Below, one piece after another: positions 53,902 through 64,000 of a stretch of DNA of 64,000 nt. The position numbers were made by a program, and so were the translations under genes. Each line of letters starts with the position of its first letter. Positions within the stretch are counted from its first letter, which is position 1. The stretch lies in NCBI RefSeq assembly GCF_028912405.1, contig NZ_JAKELO010000002.1, positions 186,001 to 250,000 on the forward strand, read 5' to 3'. This stretch comes from Methanogenium marinum. GTDB taxonomy: Archaea > Halobacteriota > Methanomicrobia > Methanomicrobiales > Methanomicrobiaceae. The notes below the pieces were generated by a model. That model was not told the DNA's origin, did no database searches, and saw only the letters and a list, made by a program, of their open reading frames with translations.

Positions 53902-54315
53902 TCAACTCACCCCGGGAAGAGACAGTGCCATACGCGTGAGCCCATAACCGTGATGCCCATTACACCGGATGACAATTTCTGAGAGAGCCCTATTATAAGT
54001 GTGTATTTTCCGGGAGAGTGTCTGCGGAATAAGAGAGAGCAGAATCAGCCGGAGAGTGATGTTGTTCCCGGCGCCGACCGTTGCGTTTATCGGTTCAGGC
54101 ATCGACCTTCGATTGGCGGTTCCGAACAAAGCAATGGTGTCACATCGTTTTGGTGTGGGGCTGCCATCTTTTGGGTGCGTCCCCTGTTCTCCGGATTTGA
54201 AAAACCTTTGTTCTTCATTTATGCCTGGGTAATTTTTAATTCCTGCAAACCGCTCTTCAGAAAAAGGCCCTGCCACACTATCCCGAACCGATGTTCTCGG
54301 ATTTGTTTTTCTCAT
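53902..54315 (-). CDS. Hypothetical protein, first gene of the replicon operon
   Basis: 137 residues from ATG 54315 (MRKTNPRTSVRDSVAGPFS), which has AGGTGG about 11 nt upstream. The frame is open to 54417, but that extension is a hydrophobic stretch without a good site. The C-terminal half (NNITLRLILLSLIPQTLSRK, YNRALSEIVIRCNGHHGYGL) may be a winged-helix-like DNA-binding region, a guess from pattern only. It ends with TGA directly before the next ATG. Confidence 0.6.
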   Translation of the reverse strand: MRKTNPRTSVRDSVAGPFSEERFAGIKNYPGINEEQRFFKSGEQGTHPKDGSPTPKRCDTIALFGTANRRSMPEPINATVGAGNNITLRLILLSLIPQTLSRKIHTYNRALSEIVIRCNGHHGYGLTRMALSLPGVS

Positions 54316-54512
54316 GGTTTCTTGTCCACCTGTGCACGACAGAAATACGCACATATAAAAGAGAATTAACGAAAACACCCATAAAGAAGAATAAAGCAGT
54401 ATACCAGTAAGTTTCATAGAATAATTGGAATCTTATAAATTATCCATGACCTAAACCGGGTTCTGGCGGTATAAAAAAAAACTGCAACACACAAAAATTC
54501 CCGGAAAAACTG

Positions 54513-54583
54513 ACAGAACAGGAGGGATAGCCGCCCCTGACAATCCATCACACCCGGGGGAGGCCTCCTCCCTTGCTCTTCAT
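54513..54583 (+). repeat. Dispersed intergenic repeat, copy 5
   Basis: Shorter copy: ACAGAACAGGAGGGATAGCC, CCATCACACCCGGGGGAGG/CCTCCTCCC hairpin, TTGCTCTTCAT. Sits in the spacer 54418-54887 between the replicon operon and the wbp-like operon; the rest of the spacer has no gene. Confidence 0.75.
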
Positions 54584-54887
54584 CAGAACCGGAAGAAAAA
54601 AGGAGTCCGGATATATTGAGAGGACGTTATCGTTCAGAGAAAATAAACAGATTCACTCATATTAAGAACCCCCATGAAACAGCAATGAAACCGGGATCAC
54701 TTTCAGATGCAACGATCTCCTGATTTAGAGCATCAACTGGTCAACCTTCTCCACGAAGCCACCGGCAGGAGAGAGAAGGAGTCTAATAGCGAGGGGAAGG
54801 GAGTAACACATTCTCCATCGCCTTTCAGTTCAATATACGAAATTACCCATATGAAAGAGAGAAGAGCCGACCCAGAGGCAGTTCACC

Positions 54888-56372
54888 TCACACGGCATGC
54901 CCGTTCTTATCCCCACGGCCAATACCACGGTAGACAAACCCACCTGAAATCCACTCATCAGGATCAGCGACATTCCTTCCGTCAACAATCACCGGGTGAC
55001 TACATCCGCAGAGAGTCTTCACCTCAGCCGGAACAAAATTCCGGTATTCCTTATGACCAGCGAAGATAACAACCGCATCGGCACCCCTGAGGACCGCTTC
55101 AAGGTCACGGGTAATATCTGCACCGTCCGGCACATCCGGTGCCGTCTCCGGGTCAACCCACGGATCGTGGACACGAACCTCAGCACCTGCTGCAATTGCC
55201 GCCTGGTAGAACGGTTCAGCCGGCGTGTTCCGGGCGTCGTCTGAATCATTCAGGAAGGCCCAGCCAAGGAGGGCAATCTTTGCACCCGTCATCGTCTTGC
55301 CGATCTGCTGAAGAGCAGACTCCGTCAGGTGAAGCATATGACTCGGCATGAAGTCATTAATCTGCCGTGATGAAACATACAAAGAAGCAATATCATCCGG
55401 CCAGTCAAGGGCATCGGGCCCGAGCTGCTGCACACCCCGTTCCAGGTGATACGTATCCTTTGTGAGACAGTGCCCACCGACACCGGCACCGGGCCAGAGG
55501 ATGGCTCTCGTTATTCCTTCTCCCTTCAGTGAGTCAACACCGGTACGAACATCGTAGAAGTTAATTCCCATCGCTTCGCAGTAGAGGGCGAGCTGGTTTG
55601 CTGCTGCAATCTGCAGGTCACGGAAGGTGTTCTCTGCCGTTTTTGTTACTTCTGCTGCGGTCGCACTCATCGGGATTAATGCGCCTTTCGTGAGGACAGG
55701 GCCGTAGAGTTCACACGCACGCCCGGTGCAGACGGCGTCTATACCGCCGACAATCCGGTCATGCTCCCGTATGTTTTTCAGGAGGCGGCCTACCATCACC
55801 CGCTCCGGGGCATGAGCAAGGCCGAAGTCCTCGCCTGCAACAAGCCCGGACTCCTCTTCGAGAATTTCACGGGCCATGCCGGCGGTCGTTCCGGGGGTGA
55901 TCGTTGACTCAAGTACTACAAGCGTGCCGGGCGTGAGATACCGACCAACATTCCGTATGCCTTCAATCAGGGGGGTGAAGTTTGGAATGAGGTCCTTTGG
56001 ATTTGCAAACGGTGTCTGGATGGCAAGCGTGACAGCGTCACACTCAGCAATCTTTGCAAAGTCTGACGTGCAGGTGAATTTTGGTTTGCCGCTGTTTTCA
56101 CCACCGTCAATTCCTGTCACCTTTGCAATCAGATCCTCAAGGCCCGGTTCCTCACCTTTCAGGGGGCTGACGCCTGCGTTGAGCATCCCAATCTTGTAGC
56201 CTGAACTCTTTGAGTCACGCTGGAACCCATAGACCTGATCAAATTCCGGTGCATCCGCAAAGAGAACAGCTGCGGGAATCCCCACATAGCCCATGCCGAT
56301 GACACCGATTGTTTTGATTGCTCCACGTGTTTCAAAGAGCTGCTGAAGTTTTGTGCTTGCGTTTGTGTTCAT
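54888..56372 (-). CDS. UDP-N-acetylhexosamine 6-dehydrogenase (WbpA/WecC-like)
   Basis: 494-aa dehydrogenase, last gene of the operon. Rossmann motif GVIGMGYVGIPAAV (about residues 23-36), AIQTPFANPKD, ESTITPGTTAGM, HAPERVMVG, catalytic cysteine in GAGVGGHCLTKDTYH, and a C-terminal UDP-binding domain from KIALLGWAFLNDSDDAR. With the three genes before it, oxidation of UDP-GlcNAc to UDP-GlcNAcA is the likely step; UDP-ManNAc cannot be excluded. A decayed 3' duplicate lies at 43091. Confidence 0.9.
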   Translation of the reverse strand: MNTNASTKLQQLFETRGAIKTIGVIGMGYVGIPAAVLFADAPEFDQVYGFQRDSKSSGYKIGMLNAGVSPLKGEEPGLEDLIAKVTGIDGGENSGKPKFTCTSDFAKIAECDAVTLAIQTPFANPKDLIPNFTPLIEGIRNVGRYLTPGTLVVLESTITPGTTAGMAREILEEESGLVAGEDFGLAHAPERVMVGRLLKNIREHDRIVGGIDAVCTGRACELYGPVLTKGALIPMSATAAEVTKTAENTFRDLQIAAANQLALYCEAMGINFYDVRTGVDSLKGEGITRAILWPGAGVGGHCLTKDTYHLERGVQQLGPDALDWPDDIASLYVSSRQINDFMPSHMLHLTESALQQIGKTMTGAKIALLGWAFLNDSDDARNTPAEPFYQAAIAAGAEVRVHDPWVDPETAPDVPDGADITRDLEAVLRGADAVVIFAGHKEYRNFVPAEVKTLCGCSHPVIVDGRNVADPDEWISGGFVYRGIGRGDKNGHAV

Positions 56373-56509
56373 ATATTGTGACCCTCATATGATTTGTTTG
56401 ATGAAATATTCTCTATTGGATCCATTGAATCTGTCCGTGGATGTATTCAGATAAATGGATGGAAAATAATTTCATTGAATAATTCCCCGCCCCCTCACCT
56501 TGGTTGCAT

Positions 56510-57418
56510 TCAGATCATCTGGTTTTTTATCGCTTCACAGACCCGCACATTCGCGAGGCCCTGTTCCGGCGTAACGGTGAACGGAATCCCTTTCTTCACA
56601 CAGTCAATGAATGTATTCAGTTCAGTCTTCAAAGGCTCGACCTTTCCGACCATAACTTTCTCGATGATATTATCCTGCACATACCGCTGCTCTTCCACAT
56701 GGTAGTGTTCAGGCTTCCTGTACACATAGACTTCCTGCGTCATAAAGTCGCCCTGAATCGTGAATTCCTCCTCTTCGATGTAGATCATGCGCAACTTTTT
56801 GGAAGACTTCCTGCTTGCCGAAAGATAGACCGGCGTCTTCCCGAATTTAAACATCGCTCCGCATATATCAAAGGTGCAGACTGACTGCATGGAATACTCG
56901 CCATCAAAGAGTGCGTTAAAGATAATATCAATATCGTGAATCATCAGGTCTTCAACAACCGAACTTCCGGTCACCCGTGCTGAAGCAGGGTTGTGGCGTT
57001 TTATTTCAACATAGAGTGGATTTTTCACAATCCGCTTAATTTCAGCAATGATTGGGTTGAACCGCTCGATATGACCAACACCCACCACCAGATCATCCGG
57101 AATCAGCTTTATGAGGTCTTCTGCTTCCTGTGATGTCAGGCAGATGGGCTTTTCAATCAGCATATTGACTCCTGCATCAAGAACCTCTTTTGCCGTTGCA
57201 TAGTGATAGGGAGTCGGTACACACAGACTCACTGCATCCACCGAACGCAACAGTTCTTCCATCGACCCGGCACACTCAATCCCGTTCTTCGCTGCAACAT
57301 TCTGTGCTGCAGTCTCATTCAGATCAAAGACCTGGACCGAATCAACCGATTTCAGCTCTGAGTAGACACGGGCATGGTTCTGCCCCATGACACCCACACC
57401 AATTACACCAACATCCAT
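56510..57418 (-). CDS. Gfo/Idh/MocA oxidoreductase (WbpB/WlbA-like)
   Basis: 302 aa. N-terminal VGVIGVGVMGQNHARVYSEL (NAD site, residues 3-22), LIEKPICLTSQEAEDLI, and a C-terminal domain including GHIERFNPIIAEI and MIHDIDIIFNAL. This matches the UDP-GlcNAcA 3-dehydrogenase group, which forms the 3-keto sugar. Its stop is 137 bp before the dehydrogenase start in the same direction. That gap holds no gene. Confidence 0.88.
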   Translation of the reverse strand: MDVGVIGVGVMGQNHARVYSELKSVDSVQVFDLNETAAQNVAAKNGIECAGSMEELLRSVDAVSLCVPTPYHYATAKEVLDAGVNMLIEKPICLTSQEAEDLIKLIPDDLVVGVGHIERFNPIIAEIKRIVKNPLYVEIKRHNPASARVTGSSVVEDLMIHDIDIIFNALFDGEYSMQSVCTFDICGAMFKFGKTPVYLSASRKSSKKLRMIYIEEEEFTIQGDFMTQEVYVYRKPEHYHVEEQRYVQDNIIEKVMVGKVEPLKTELNTFIDCVKKGIPFTVTPEQGLANVRVCEAIKNQMI

Positions 57419-58504
57419 TTAGTTCACCTCGTTTATGGTATCACAAATATATGCACAATTTTCAGCCGTCACACCGGGATGCACCGGCAGGCTCAGCACA
57501 CGGGAAGATAAAACATCTGAAACAGGACACACTGCATTCCCGGAATCGCGGTATAACGGCTGCATATGCACCGGCATCGGGTAGTGCACCGCTGATCCAA
57601 TATTTTTCTCCCGCAAAAAAGCCATAAAGGCCTCCCGGCCCATCGCAAAATCGTCTCCGACTTCCACCACATACTGGTGGTAGACATGGACTGAATCATC
57701 CCGGCAGTAGGGCGTGGTAAGACCTGCACACTTCAGATTCTCATTATAATAGGCAGCATTCTCCTGCCTCTTCGCATTAAACCCGTCAAGTTTAGCAAGC
57801 TGCACCCGACCGATAGCAGCATTCAGATTGCTCATCCGCAGATTAAAACCAAGTTCGGTGTGGAGATACTTGTCACTCTGGCCGTGATTAATAACCCGTC
57901 TCACCCGTGCTGCAAGCTCCGGGTCATCGGTTGTCACCATACCCCCTTCTCCGGTGGTCATGTTCTTGGTTGGATAAAACGAGAAACAACCGGCAGCGCC
58001 AAACCCGCCGACCTTCTCTCCCTTATACATCGCACCATGCGCCTGGGCACAGTCTTCAACCAGGAAAAGATCATTATCATCACAAATCTTACGAACAGGC
58101 GCAACATCAAACGGCTGGCCAAAGAGATGCACACCGATGACCGCCTTCGTCCGAGATGTGATGTGCTCAGCAATCTCATCCGGGCTGATGGTATACGTCT
58201 CGCGGTCCACATCAACCATGACCGGTGTTGCACCGCACATGCTCACCGCAGTTGCTGTCGCAATAAAGGTGAATGAAGGAACAATCACCTCATCCCCTGC
58301 TTTGATACCAAGTGCAAGAAGAGCAGCATGCAAGGCGGCAGTCCCTGAATTGGTGCCCACCGCTTCTTTTACCCCACAGTACGCCGCAAACTCATCTTCA
58401 AATGCAGTGACAACCGCACCCTGGGCGAGCATCCCGGACCGGATCACCTCTGCAACGGCAGCAATCTCTTCATCCCCGACAAACGGTTTTCCAACAGGGA
58501 TCAT
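57419..58504 (-). CDS. DegT/DnrJ/EryC1 aminotransferase (WbpE/WlbC-like)
   Basis: 361-aa PLP enzyme. [47 protein letters not shown] and the Schiff-base lysine in [16 protein letters not shown] are visible. The substrate-side motif [15 protein letters not shown] follows. It would aminate C3 of the 3-keto-UDP-GlcNAcA. It overlaps the acetyltransferase gene by 4 nt and abuts the oxidoreductase gene. Confidence 0.9.
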   Translation of the reverse strand: MIPVGKPFVGDEEIAAVAEVIRSGMLAQGAVVTAFEDEFAAYCGVKEAVGTNSGTAALHAALLALGIKAGDEVIVPSFTFIATATAVSMCGATPVMVDVDRETYTISPDEIAEHITSRTKAVIGVHLFGQPFDVAPVRKICDDNDLFLVEDCAQAHGAMYKGEKVGGFGAAGCFSFYPTKNMTTGEGGMVTTDDPELAARVRRVINHGQSDKYLHTELGFNLRMSNLNAAIGRVQLAKLDGFNAKRQENAAYYNENLKCAGLTTPYCRDDSVHVYHQYVVEVGDDFAMGREAFMAFLREKNIGSAVHYPMPVHMQPLYRDSGNAVCPVSDVLSSRVLSLPVHPGVTAENCAYICDTINEVN

Positions 58505-59112
58505 TGTCTCGCACCTTCAGGAAGTTCGCGGAACCGGGCAGGAGTACCGATGGCAAGCATACGGGCCGGCACATCTTTGGTAACAACCGCACCGGCAGCA
58601 ACAAGGGCACCCTCACCTACCACAACACCCGGAAGAATCGTTGCATTCGCACCGATAGAGGCACCTTTCCGTATGACAGGCCCCTTCAGGTTATCTCCAC
58701 CATGCGGAGGATAGGGGTCATTCGTCAGAACCGCATTCGGGCCGATGAAGACATTATCTTCAATCACAACACCGGTTGGAATATAGACCAGACTCTGAAG
58801 TGACACATTGTTCCCGATGATAGTATTTCCCTCAATAATAGTATTCGTCCCGACTGAGACACCGTCACCAATGGTTGTCTTCTCCCGGATCATCACGTTG
58901 TGTCCGGTTGAGAAATGGTTGCCAATCACCACGTCAGAATAGATTATTGTACCGGAGCGGAGCATCCCATCTGCACCGATGGTTGTGCCTGGAAACTCCT
59001 CTTTACCCATGTGTTCACGTGAAGGAAAGCCAAGCGTTACAGAATCTGATAATATCGTATTTTTGCCGATGGTATTTTTTCCAAAATTGATGGTAAGCAC
59101 CTCAGACCACAA
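58501..59112 (-). CDS. Hexapeptide N-acetyltransferase (WbpD/WlbB-like)
   Basis: About 200 aa of left-handed beta-helix repeats: [72 protein letters not shown] and [19 protein letters not shown]. The histidine in FSTGHNVMI is the likely catalytic base. It would acetylate the 3-amino group to finish UDP-GlcNAc3NAcA. The frame opens at a TTG (59112); a GTG at 59100 (MLTINFGKN) is an equal candidate. First gene of the operon. Confidence 0.87.
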   Translation of the reverse strand: MWSEVLTINFGKNTIGKNTILSDSVTLGFPSREHMGKEEFPGTTIGADGMLRSGTIIYSDVVIGNHFSTGHNVMIREKTTIGDGVSVGTNTIIEGNTIIGNNVSLQSLVYIPTGVVIEDNVFIGPNAVLTNDPYPPHGGDNLKGPVIRKGASIGANATILPGVVVGEGALVAAGAVVTKDVPARMLAIGTPARFRELPEGARQ

Positions 59113-59143
59113 TTACATAAATCCTAACGTAATTTTTGAAATA

Positions 59144-59157
59144 TTAACTATAAAAGA
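59144..59157 (-). promoter_or_regulatory. TATA region of the wbp-like operon
   Basis: On the minus strand CTTTTATAGTTAAT lies 35-50 nt before the candidate start codons of the acetyltransferase gene; transcription about 25 nt downstream would give a short leader. Confidence 0.5.
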
Positions 59158-59910
59158 CAGGCGTTTTAATTTTTGGATTTTCAACATATTGATATAAGGG
59201 AGAATTATGGCATATATAATGCATAACAAAATTGAGCATAACGGGACATGCCACGCAATTAAAGGAAATGACCCAGAAACACACTCATTTTAGCAAAGGA
59301 AAATACCAGCATACGTTCCGATAGTGTCAACAAAGACTCACGGTTGGGTCAAAATGCCAAAAATAACCCAAAATGCTCTCAAAACCCCACAATATCCCAA
59401 AATAATCCTCAAAAAACGAATCCACACAGACGCCCTGTACGGGCCTTTCTCACCACGGGCCACACAATACATCCTCTGCAAAATGCCCCCCAACAGTGCC
59501 CCCATAAAGCCCTCCAATAATCGTAAATATCACATATAAAGATCAGATATGCCGTAAATTTTTCCAAGCCAAAAGAGCACCAGTAAAAACAGGAAATACG
59601 CCCGTTTCACCTGTTATTTACCTACACCCAGAGTCAAAAAAAGGGTAAAAAAAGGGTAAAAACAAGGCAAAACATGATCAAATATAAGATCAGCTCAGAA
59701 CTGAAAATAAAAATCTCAAAAACAGGACACCAAAAAACAGGGAGCCCCACCCCCTGCTTCTGGTATTCGTTCGGTGGTTACGGAGATGAATTTCATGAAC
59801 AAATTCAAATTCGAAATCGAATTCGAAATCGAAGAACAGCCTGTAAGAACTCTCCTCAACTCAGCTCTCTTCAGCTCTTCTCAACTCTCTTCAAATTTCC
59901 TCAACGTTCC

Positions 59911-60419
59911 TCAACCCAGTTCCGGCTTCCCGTCGGCCCATGCCTCAACCGCTTCCCGAAAATAGCATCGTCCGCATAGGAAGAGATCCGGACCTTGCTG
60001 CGGGAGACCGTCACATAGTAGGTCTCGCTGTTCGCGTCGTGGCACTTCAGCTTGCGGGAGTTGGTATCCTTTTCGTTGTCACGGGACTGTGCGTTCCGCC
60101 GATCGCGATGGCGAGGTCGTTGTCTTCCACCACATGGGTGGCAGCGGTCCCGAATGCCGCGACCGTTGCGACCTGAACGGAGACATCGCCTATGGTGTCG
60201 GCTTCGAGATTTTCGTATATGACCTTTGCATCATACACTTCTTTGGAACGAACGACCGGGTCGATTGGTACACCCTGTTCGACGTATGCAGTACAGCCGA
60301 ACGGGTTGGTGTCGATGATATCCTGCACGAGGGCATCGAAGATGGTGATATTGGCGATGGGGATGGTGAGGTCCCGCACCGCACTCTTGGTGTTGGTGAT
60401 CTCTGATAAAGTCAGCCAT
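59911..60419 (-). pseudogene. Decayed copy of the 167-aa module gene
   Basis: Same start (MADFI after GGAG-like site) and end (AVEAWADGKPELG) as 45956-46459. An early 1-nt change turns the frame after MADFI, a 2-nt insertion lies near 60092-60096 (GGAACGCACAG for GGAACCCAG), and further changes follow. The long middle (NITIFDALVQDIIDTNPFGC) is intact in one frame. Confidence 0.85.
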
Positions 60420-60472
60420 TTTTGGCACTCCTGGGCCAGCCGTTTCCCGGGGTTCGACTGACATATTAAACT

Positions 60473-60487
60473 ATTACCCGAGGTAAT
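60473..60487. promoter_or_regulatory. Perfect palindrome ATTACCCGAGGTAAT, module B divergent promoter
   Basis: 6-3-6 inverted repeat between the decayed 167-aa gene and the 68-aa gene, at the same place as 46511 in module A. Confidence 0.75.
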
Positions 60488-60537
60488 ATTAATCAATCTA
60501 ATCATTTGAAAAAAACGAAAAATATTCGGTGATAGGA

Positions 60538-60744
60538 ATGGAAAAAATGGATGAATTAAGCGTAAAAAATATGCGAACGCATCACCAGAAGCATAAAATA
60601 AAATATACCCATAAACCGCTGCATCAGGAAATAAAAGACCTCAAAGATGGTATAACCATCCAGCCACTGCTTTTTGAAAATGACCATCTGAACAATAAAC
60701 AAGTGAACACTACAAGAAGTCCACCCTGCTATTTCCCGGATTGA
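60538..60744 (+). CDS. 68-aa protein of module B, unknown
   Basis: Reads MEKMDELSVKNMRTHHQKH to TTRSPPCYFPD, same length as the module A copy at 46575 and about 85% identical by eye. The frame opens three codons earlier but ATG 60538 matches the other copy. No family recognised. Confidence 0.6.
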   Translation: MEKMDELSVKNMRTHHQKHKIKYTHKPLHQEIKDLKDGITIQPLLFENDHLNNKQVNTTRSPPCYFPD

Positions 60745-60761
60745 AAATGTCACACCCGATA

Positions 60762-60776
60762 ATTACCATAGGTAAT
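60762..60776. promoter_or_regulatory. Perfect palindrome ATTACCATAGGTAAT before the XhlA-like gene, module B
   Basis: Equivalent to the site at 46799; 59 nt upstream of the ATG at 60835. Confidence 0.75.
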
Positions 60777-60834
60777 ATTTATCCCCCTTGCCGTCAGAAA
60801 CTATGCAACGAATATACCAGGAAGTGACCAAAAA

Positions 60835-61101
60835 ATGACAGAAAAAATGAAGGACGATATGGACATGAAAATCATCGGGATGAACGAAAAAATCATCGAG
60901 ACGCACCGCGATGTCAGGTGGATCTGCCGGACGCTCAAAAAGATGAAAGAAACAGATGAAAACTTCGAAAACCGCATCCGGAACCTGGAAGGGTGGCGGG
61001 CCGAAAAGACCGGTGCTGAGAGACAGATGGGTGGCATCTGTGCCGGCCTCAGCGGGATTGTGGGCGGCGTTGTGGCGTGGCTGATACAGCTGATGGGATA
61101 A
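60835..61101 (+). CDS. XhlA-like coiled-coil/membrane protein, module B
   Basis: 88 aa, nearly identical to the module A copy: MNEKIIETHRDVRWICRTL, ENFENRIRNLEGWRAEK, and the C-terminal span GLSGIVGGVVAWLIQLMG. Only a few residues differ (for example KKMKE for TEMKE). Intact in both modules, unlike the 167-aa gene, so this is the part under strongest selection. Confidence 0.7.
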   Translation: MTEKMKDDMDMKIIGMNEKIIETHRDVRWICRTLKKMKETDENFENRIRNLEGWRAEKTGAERQMGGICAGLSGIVGGVVAWLIQLMG

Positions 61102-61146
61102 CAACAACCCTCATACACAAAACACACAAACAAAGCACACAACCAC

Positions 61147-62791
61147 CAGTACTTTAAAATTTGACGAAACACTCCTCTCAGGTTTACCCAAAATTAACAA
61201 CAAAAAGAGTCCATTTTGCTAATATTTTCAGGTTATTTGTCCAAATTCATGTTGGATTTGTCAAGCCATCTAAAGTTGATCCATTTTGTCTACATCCAGT
61301 GATAAGACTCCCCCAACGACCCACAAAGATCAAAACTCTGATCCTTCTGCACAGAACCCAAAAATTATAGGTCCAGCACCACCACACCCATTGCAAAATA
61401 ATCAACCAAACAATAGCATACGCTCATCAAACCGGCACACAGAGAGAGTGACAGGTTACCCTTCAGGATATTGCAATATCCTCAATTGTTCGAATCGAAA
61501 ACTTACTCATTGCTTCTGAGAAAATTATGGCAGCAAAGTGATCCAGCTGGAAGATATCTGATTCGATTACCATTGGACCGCGTTGTAATTTCCTAAAACG
61601 CTTCCATTGGATTGCAATCCAGCAGTTCTGATACAGAAATGCAATCAATGGATAAAAGAACCGGATTGCCGGATCCTTGCTGGTGGTCTTTGCTTTGGTG
61701 ATATTACGCATCCTGTAAGAAGATTCAATACTGAATCGATGAGAGTATATTTCCCGGACCTTTCGCGGAGAAGTGGAGATGCCGTAAACCACAAATGGAT
61801 GATGTGCAGTTCCGTGTTTCTCCTTTTTCCCCATCAGATAGAGAACACAGTCGCAGATCGTAATCTCCAGAGCGTTCTTTTTTCCGGAATTTATGACATA
61901 CTGGAAGGTTTTTGATTTTCTTTCCTTCAACTTGTTTCTGAGTTCATCACAGTTGACTTTCGCAGGAACGATATGGGGTATCCTCTGATTCTGCAGATAT
62001 CGAAGTATATTTGCCGCATAAAATTGCCGGTCCAGACACAGACATTTAATCTTAAGCCCAAAATTGTGAATGATATCAATGCACTGTTGAATTCCATCCA
62101 GGTTTTTCATCTCTTTTGTCCAGGGAATTACTGCAAGAGTGAAATGTTTATCCTTATCGACAACGCTGAGGGTCATATATGCGTAAAAGTAGTTCGTTGA
62201 GGCCTTTCCTTTTTACACCGACAACATACGAAAGCATATGTACCTTCTCTCTCTCCAGAGTATGGATCGTCTGTCTTGTCAATGGCAAAACTGTAGGAAC
62301 GTCCGTTTTGAAGTATTTTCATTGCAGGTTCAGCAAAGATTGCAGAACTCTGCCTCATTAGCTCTTCCAGATTAAGCTGATGAAGTGTATTCAGGCATGT
62401 TACGTGGGAGGGTAATCCCCCGTGCATCTTGCCAAAACCTGAAATAGAATTATTGCAACTGGAAAGTGCCACGCAGCCTTCAAGTATGGCATCTGAATCA
62501 GTTCGACCAATTCTGGGAAACAAAATATGGTTGTTGATTATACGTGCGACACAGGTCAGATGAGGACTGTCGTCTGTTTGTTTAGCCCCAAATTTGGGCT
62601 TATTTTTTGAGAAAACTGCCATATTTTGAGAATTATGTTCACATGCAAACCTTCCGGTACGTCAATCTTGCTAATTTTCCTTTGGGTATGAGATATGTCT
62701 CGGAATTGAGTCTTGAAGATGATGGGAAAAATGGGAAGTAGTTAACTTTCAGATACTATTCCCAGAACTGATGGGAAAAAATGTGGTGATT

Positions 62792-62802
<11 letters not shown>
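61147..62802 (-). mobile_element. Second ISH3-like element with 14-bp terminal inverted repeats
   Basis: Left end CAGTACTTTAAAAT (61147-61160) is the exact reverse complement of the right end (62789-62802, ATTTTAAAGTACTG). It encloses a broken ISH3-like transposase gene. The flanks do not show a target-site duplication. On the right it cuts the flippase gene, whose last codons are IS sequence. On the left it borders module B. This suggests an IS-mediated deletion or rearrangement. The terminal repeats differ from those of the element at 26256. Confidence 0.72.
61463..62622 (-). pseudogene. ISH3-like transposase, one frameshift
   Basis: The N-terminal part (from 62622) ends after SFAIDKTDDPYSGE (first Asp) and VCCRCKKE. 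The rest resumes in another frame as STNYFYAYMTLSVVDKD, with the second Asp in CLCLDRQFYAANIL and Glu in HRFSIESSYRMRN. One missing base in the five-T run at 62210-62214 explains it. The related intact enzyme is at 26381. Confidence 0.85.

Positions 62803-64000
<1,198 letters not shown>

Larger units (their letters stand above)
59340..61101 (+). repeat. Module B: long direct repeat of module A
   Basis: Second copy of the module at 45300-47140, same order and direction. The outer non-coding part is more diverged than the coding part. The 167-aa gene is broken here, while the two small plus-strand genes and both palindromes are kept. The stretch 59113-59910 otherwise holds no gene. Confidence 0.85.
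45300..61146. mobile_element. Putative integrated replicon (plasmid/virus-derived) flanked by duplicated modules
   Basis: The interval holds an Orc1/Cdc6-like gene, a primase-polymerase/helicase gene with two small partner genes, several long tandem-repeat arrays, a RelBE remnant, and two direct copies of a small-gene module about 14 kb apart at its edges. A UDP-GlcNAc3NAcA operon lies inside the same interval. No integrase or att site in a tRNA was found. The right border coincides with the end of an insertion sequence at 61147. Borders are inferred: the left edge is taken where module A similarity starts. Confidence 0.55.

Noticed and set aside
54707..55069. 120-codon plus-strand frame before the wbp-like operon
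   Set aside because: Mostly antisense to the C-terminal part of the dehydrogenase gene, no ribosome site and no family pattern.

Overview
The window reads as the chromosome of a methanogenic archaeon, most likely order Methanomicrobiales. This is inferred from archaeal-type DNA primase large subunit and PCNA genes, archaeal TATA-box promoters, GTG and TTG starts, a tRNA without encoded CCA and ISH3-like/IS1634-like insertion sequences. No 16S gene is present, so genus is not assigned.

Region by region: (1) 0-4.8 kb is core chromosome: a ThiN-like fragment, a tiny membrane protein, priL-pcna (minus) divergent from rlmE-moaA (plus), and a hypothetical gene. (2) 4.9-10.2 kb holds four toxin-antitoxin loci or remnants, an M20 peptidase and a lipoprotein, separated by copies of a dispersed hairpin repeat. 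A tRNA-Arg(GCG) gene with promoter and terminator lies at 10.8 kb. (3) 11.7-24.7 kb is a surface-glycan locus: GT2, a frameshifted DUF354 gene, UDP-glucose dehydrogenase, GalU, a UDP-HexNAc dehydrogenase (with a decayed duplicate of its own 3' part in front), two GT4-like enzymes, a GT-C-like membrane protein, a GT-B protein and a flippase. (4) 25-35 kb is an insertion-sequence graveyard (IS21, ISH3-like, IS1634, IS4-like, IS5 families) with an acyltransferase, a polysaccharide deacetylase and a GNAT gene between them. (5) 35.6-42.9 kb is an apparent operon for a CMP-activated nonulosonic acid, most like legionaminic acid. (6) 43-45.1 kb has a decayed wecC/wbpA copy and manC.

(7) 45.3-61.1 kb is the most unusual part. 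Two copies (about 14 kb apart) of a module encode a 167-aa protein of unknown function, a 68-aa protein and an XhlA-like coiled-coil/membrane protein. Each copy carries two ATTACC-N3-GGTAAT palindromes in its promoter regions. Between the copies lie a third XhlA-like gene, a RelBE remnant, long tandem repeats, an Orc1/Cdc6-like AAA+ gene, and a three-gene operon ending in a 1161-aa primase-polymerase/helicase fusion with an Asp-Gly repeat linker. This looks like an integrated plasmid- or virus-derived replicon without a visible integrase. A four-gene operon for UDP-GlcNAc3NAcA (wbpA/B/E/D-like) sits between the replicon genes and the second module. (8) 61.1-64 kb: a decayed ISH3-like element with recognisable ends cuts a second flippase gene, followed by GDP-mannose 4,6-dehydratase running off the window.

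Taken together the genes supply nucleotide sugars (UDP-GlcA, UDP-GlcNAcA, UDP-GlcNAc3NAcA, GDP-mannose, GDP-6-deoxy sugars, a CMP-nonulosonate), glycosyltransferases and flippases for S-layer, archaellin or envelope glycans, in a locus repeatedly remodelled by mobile elements.
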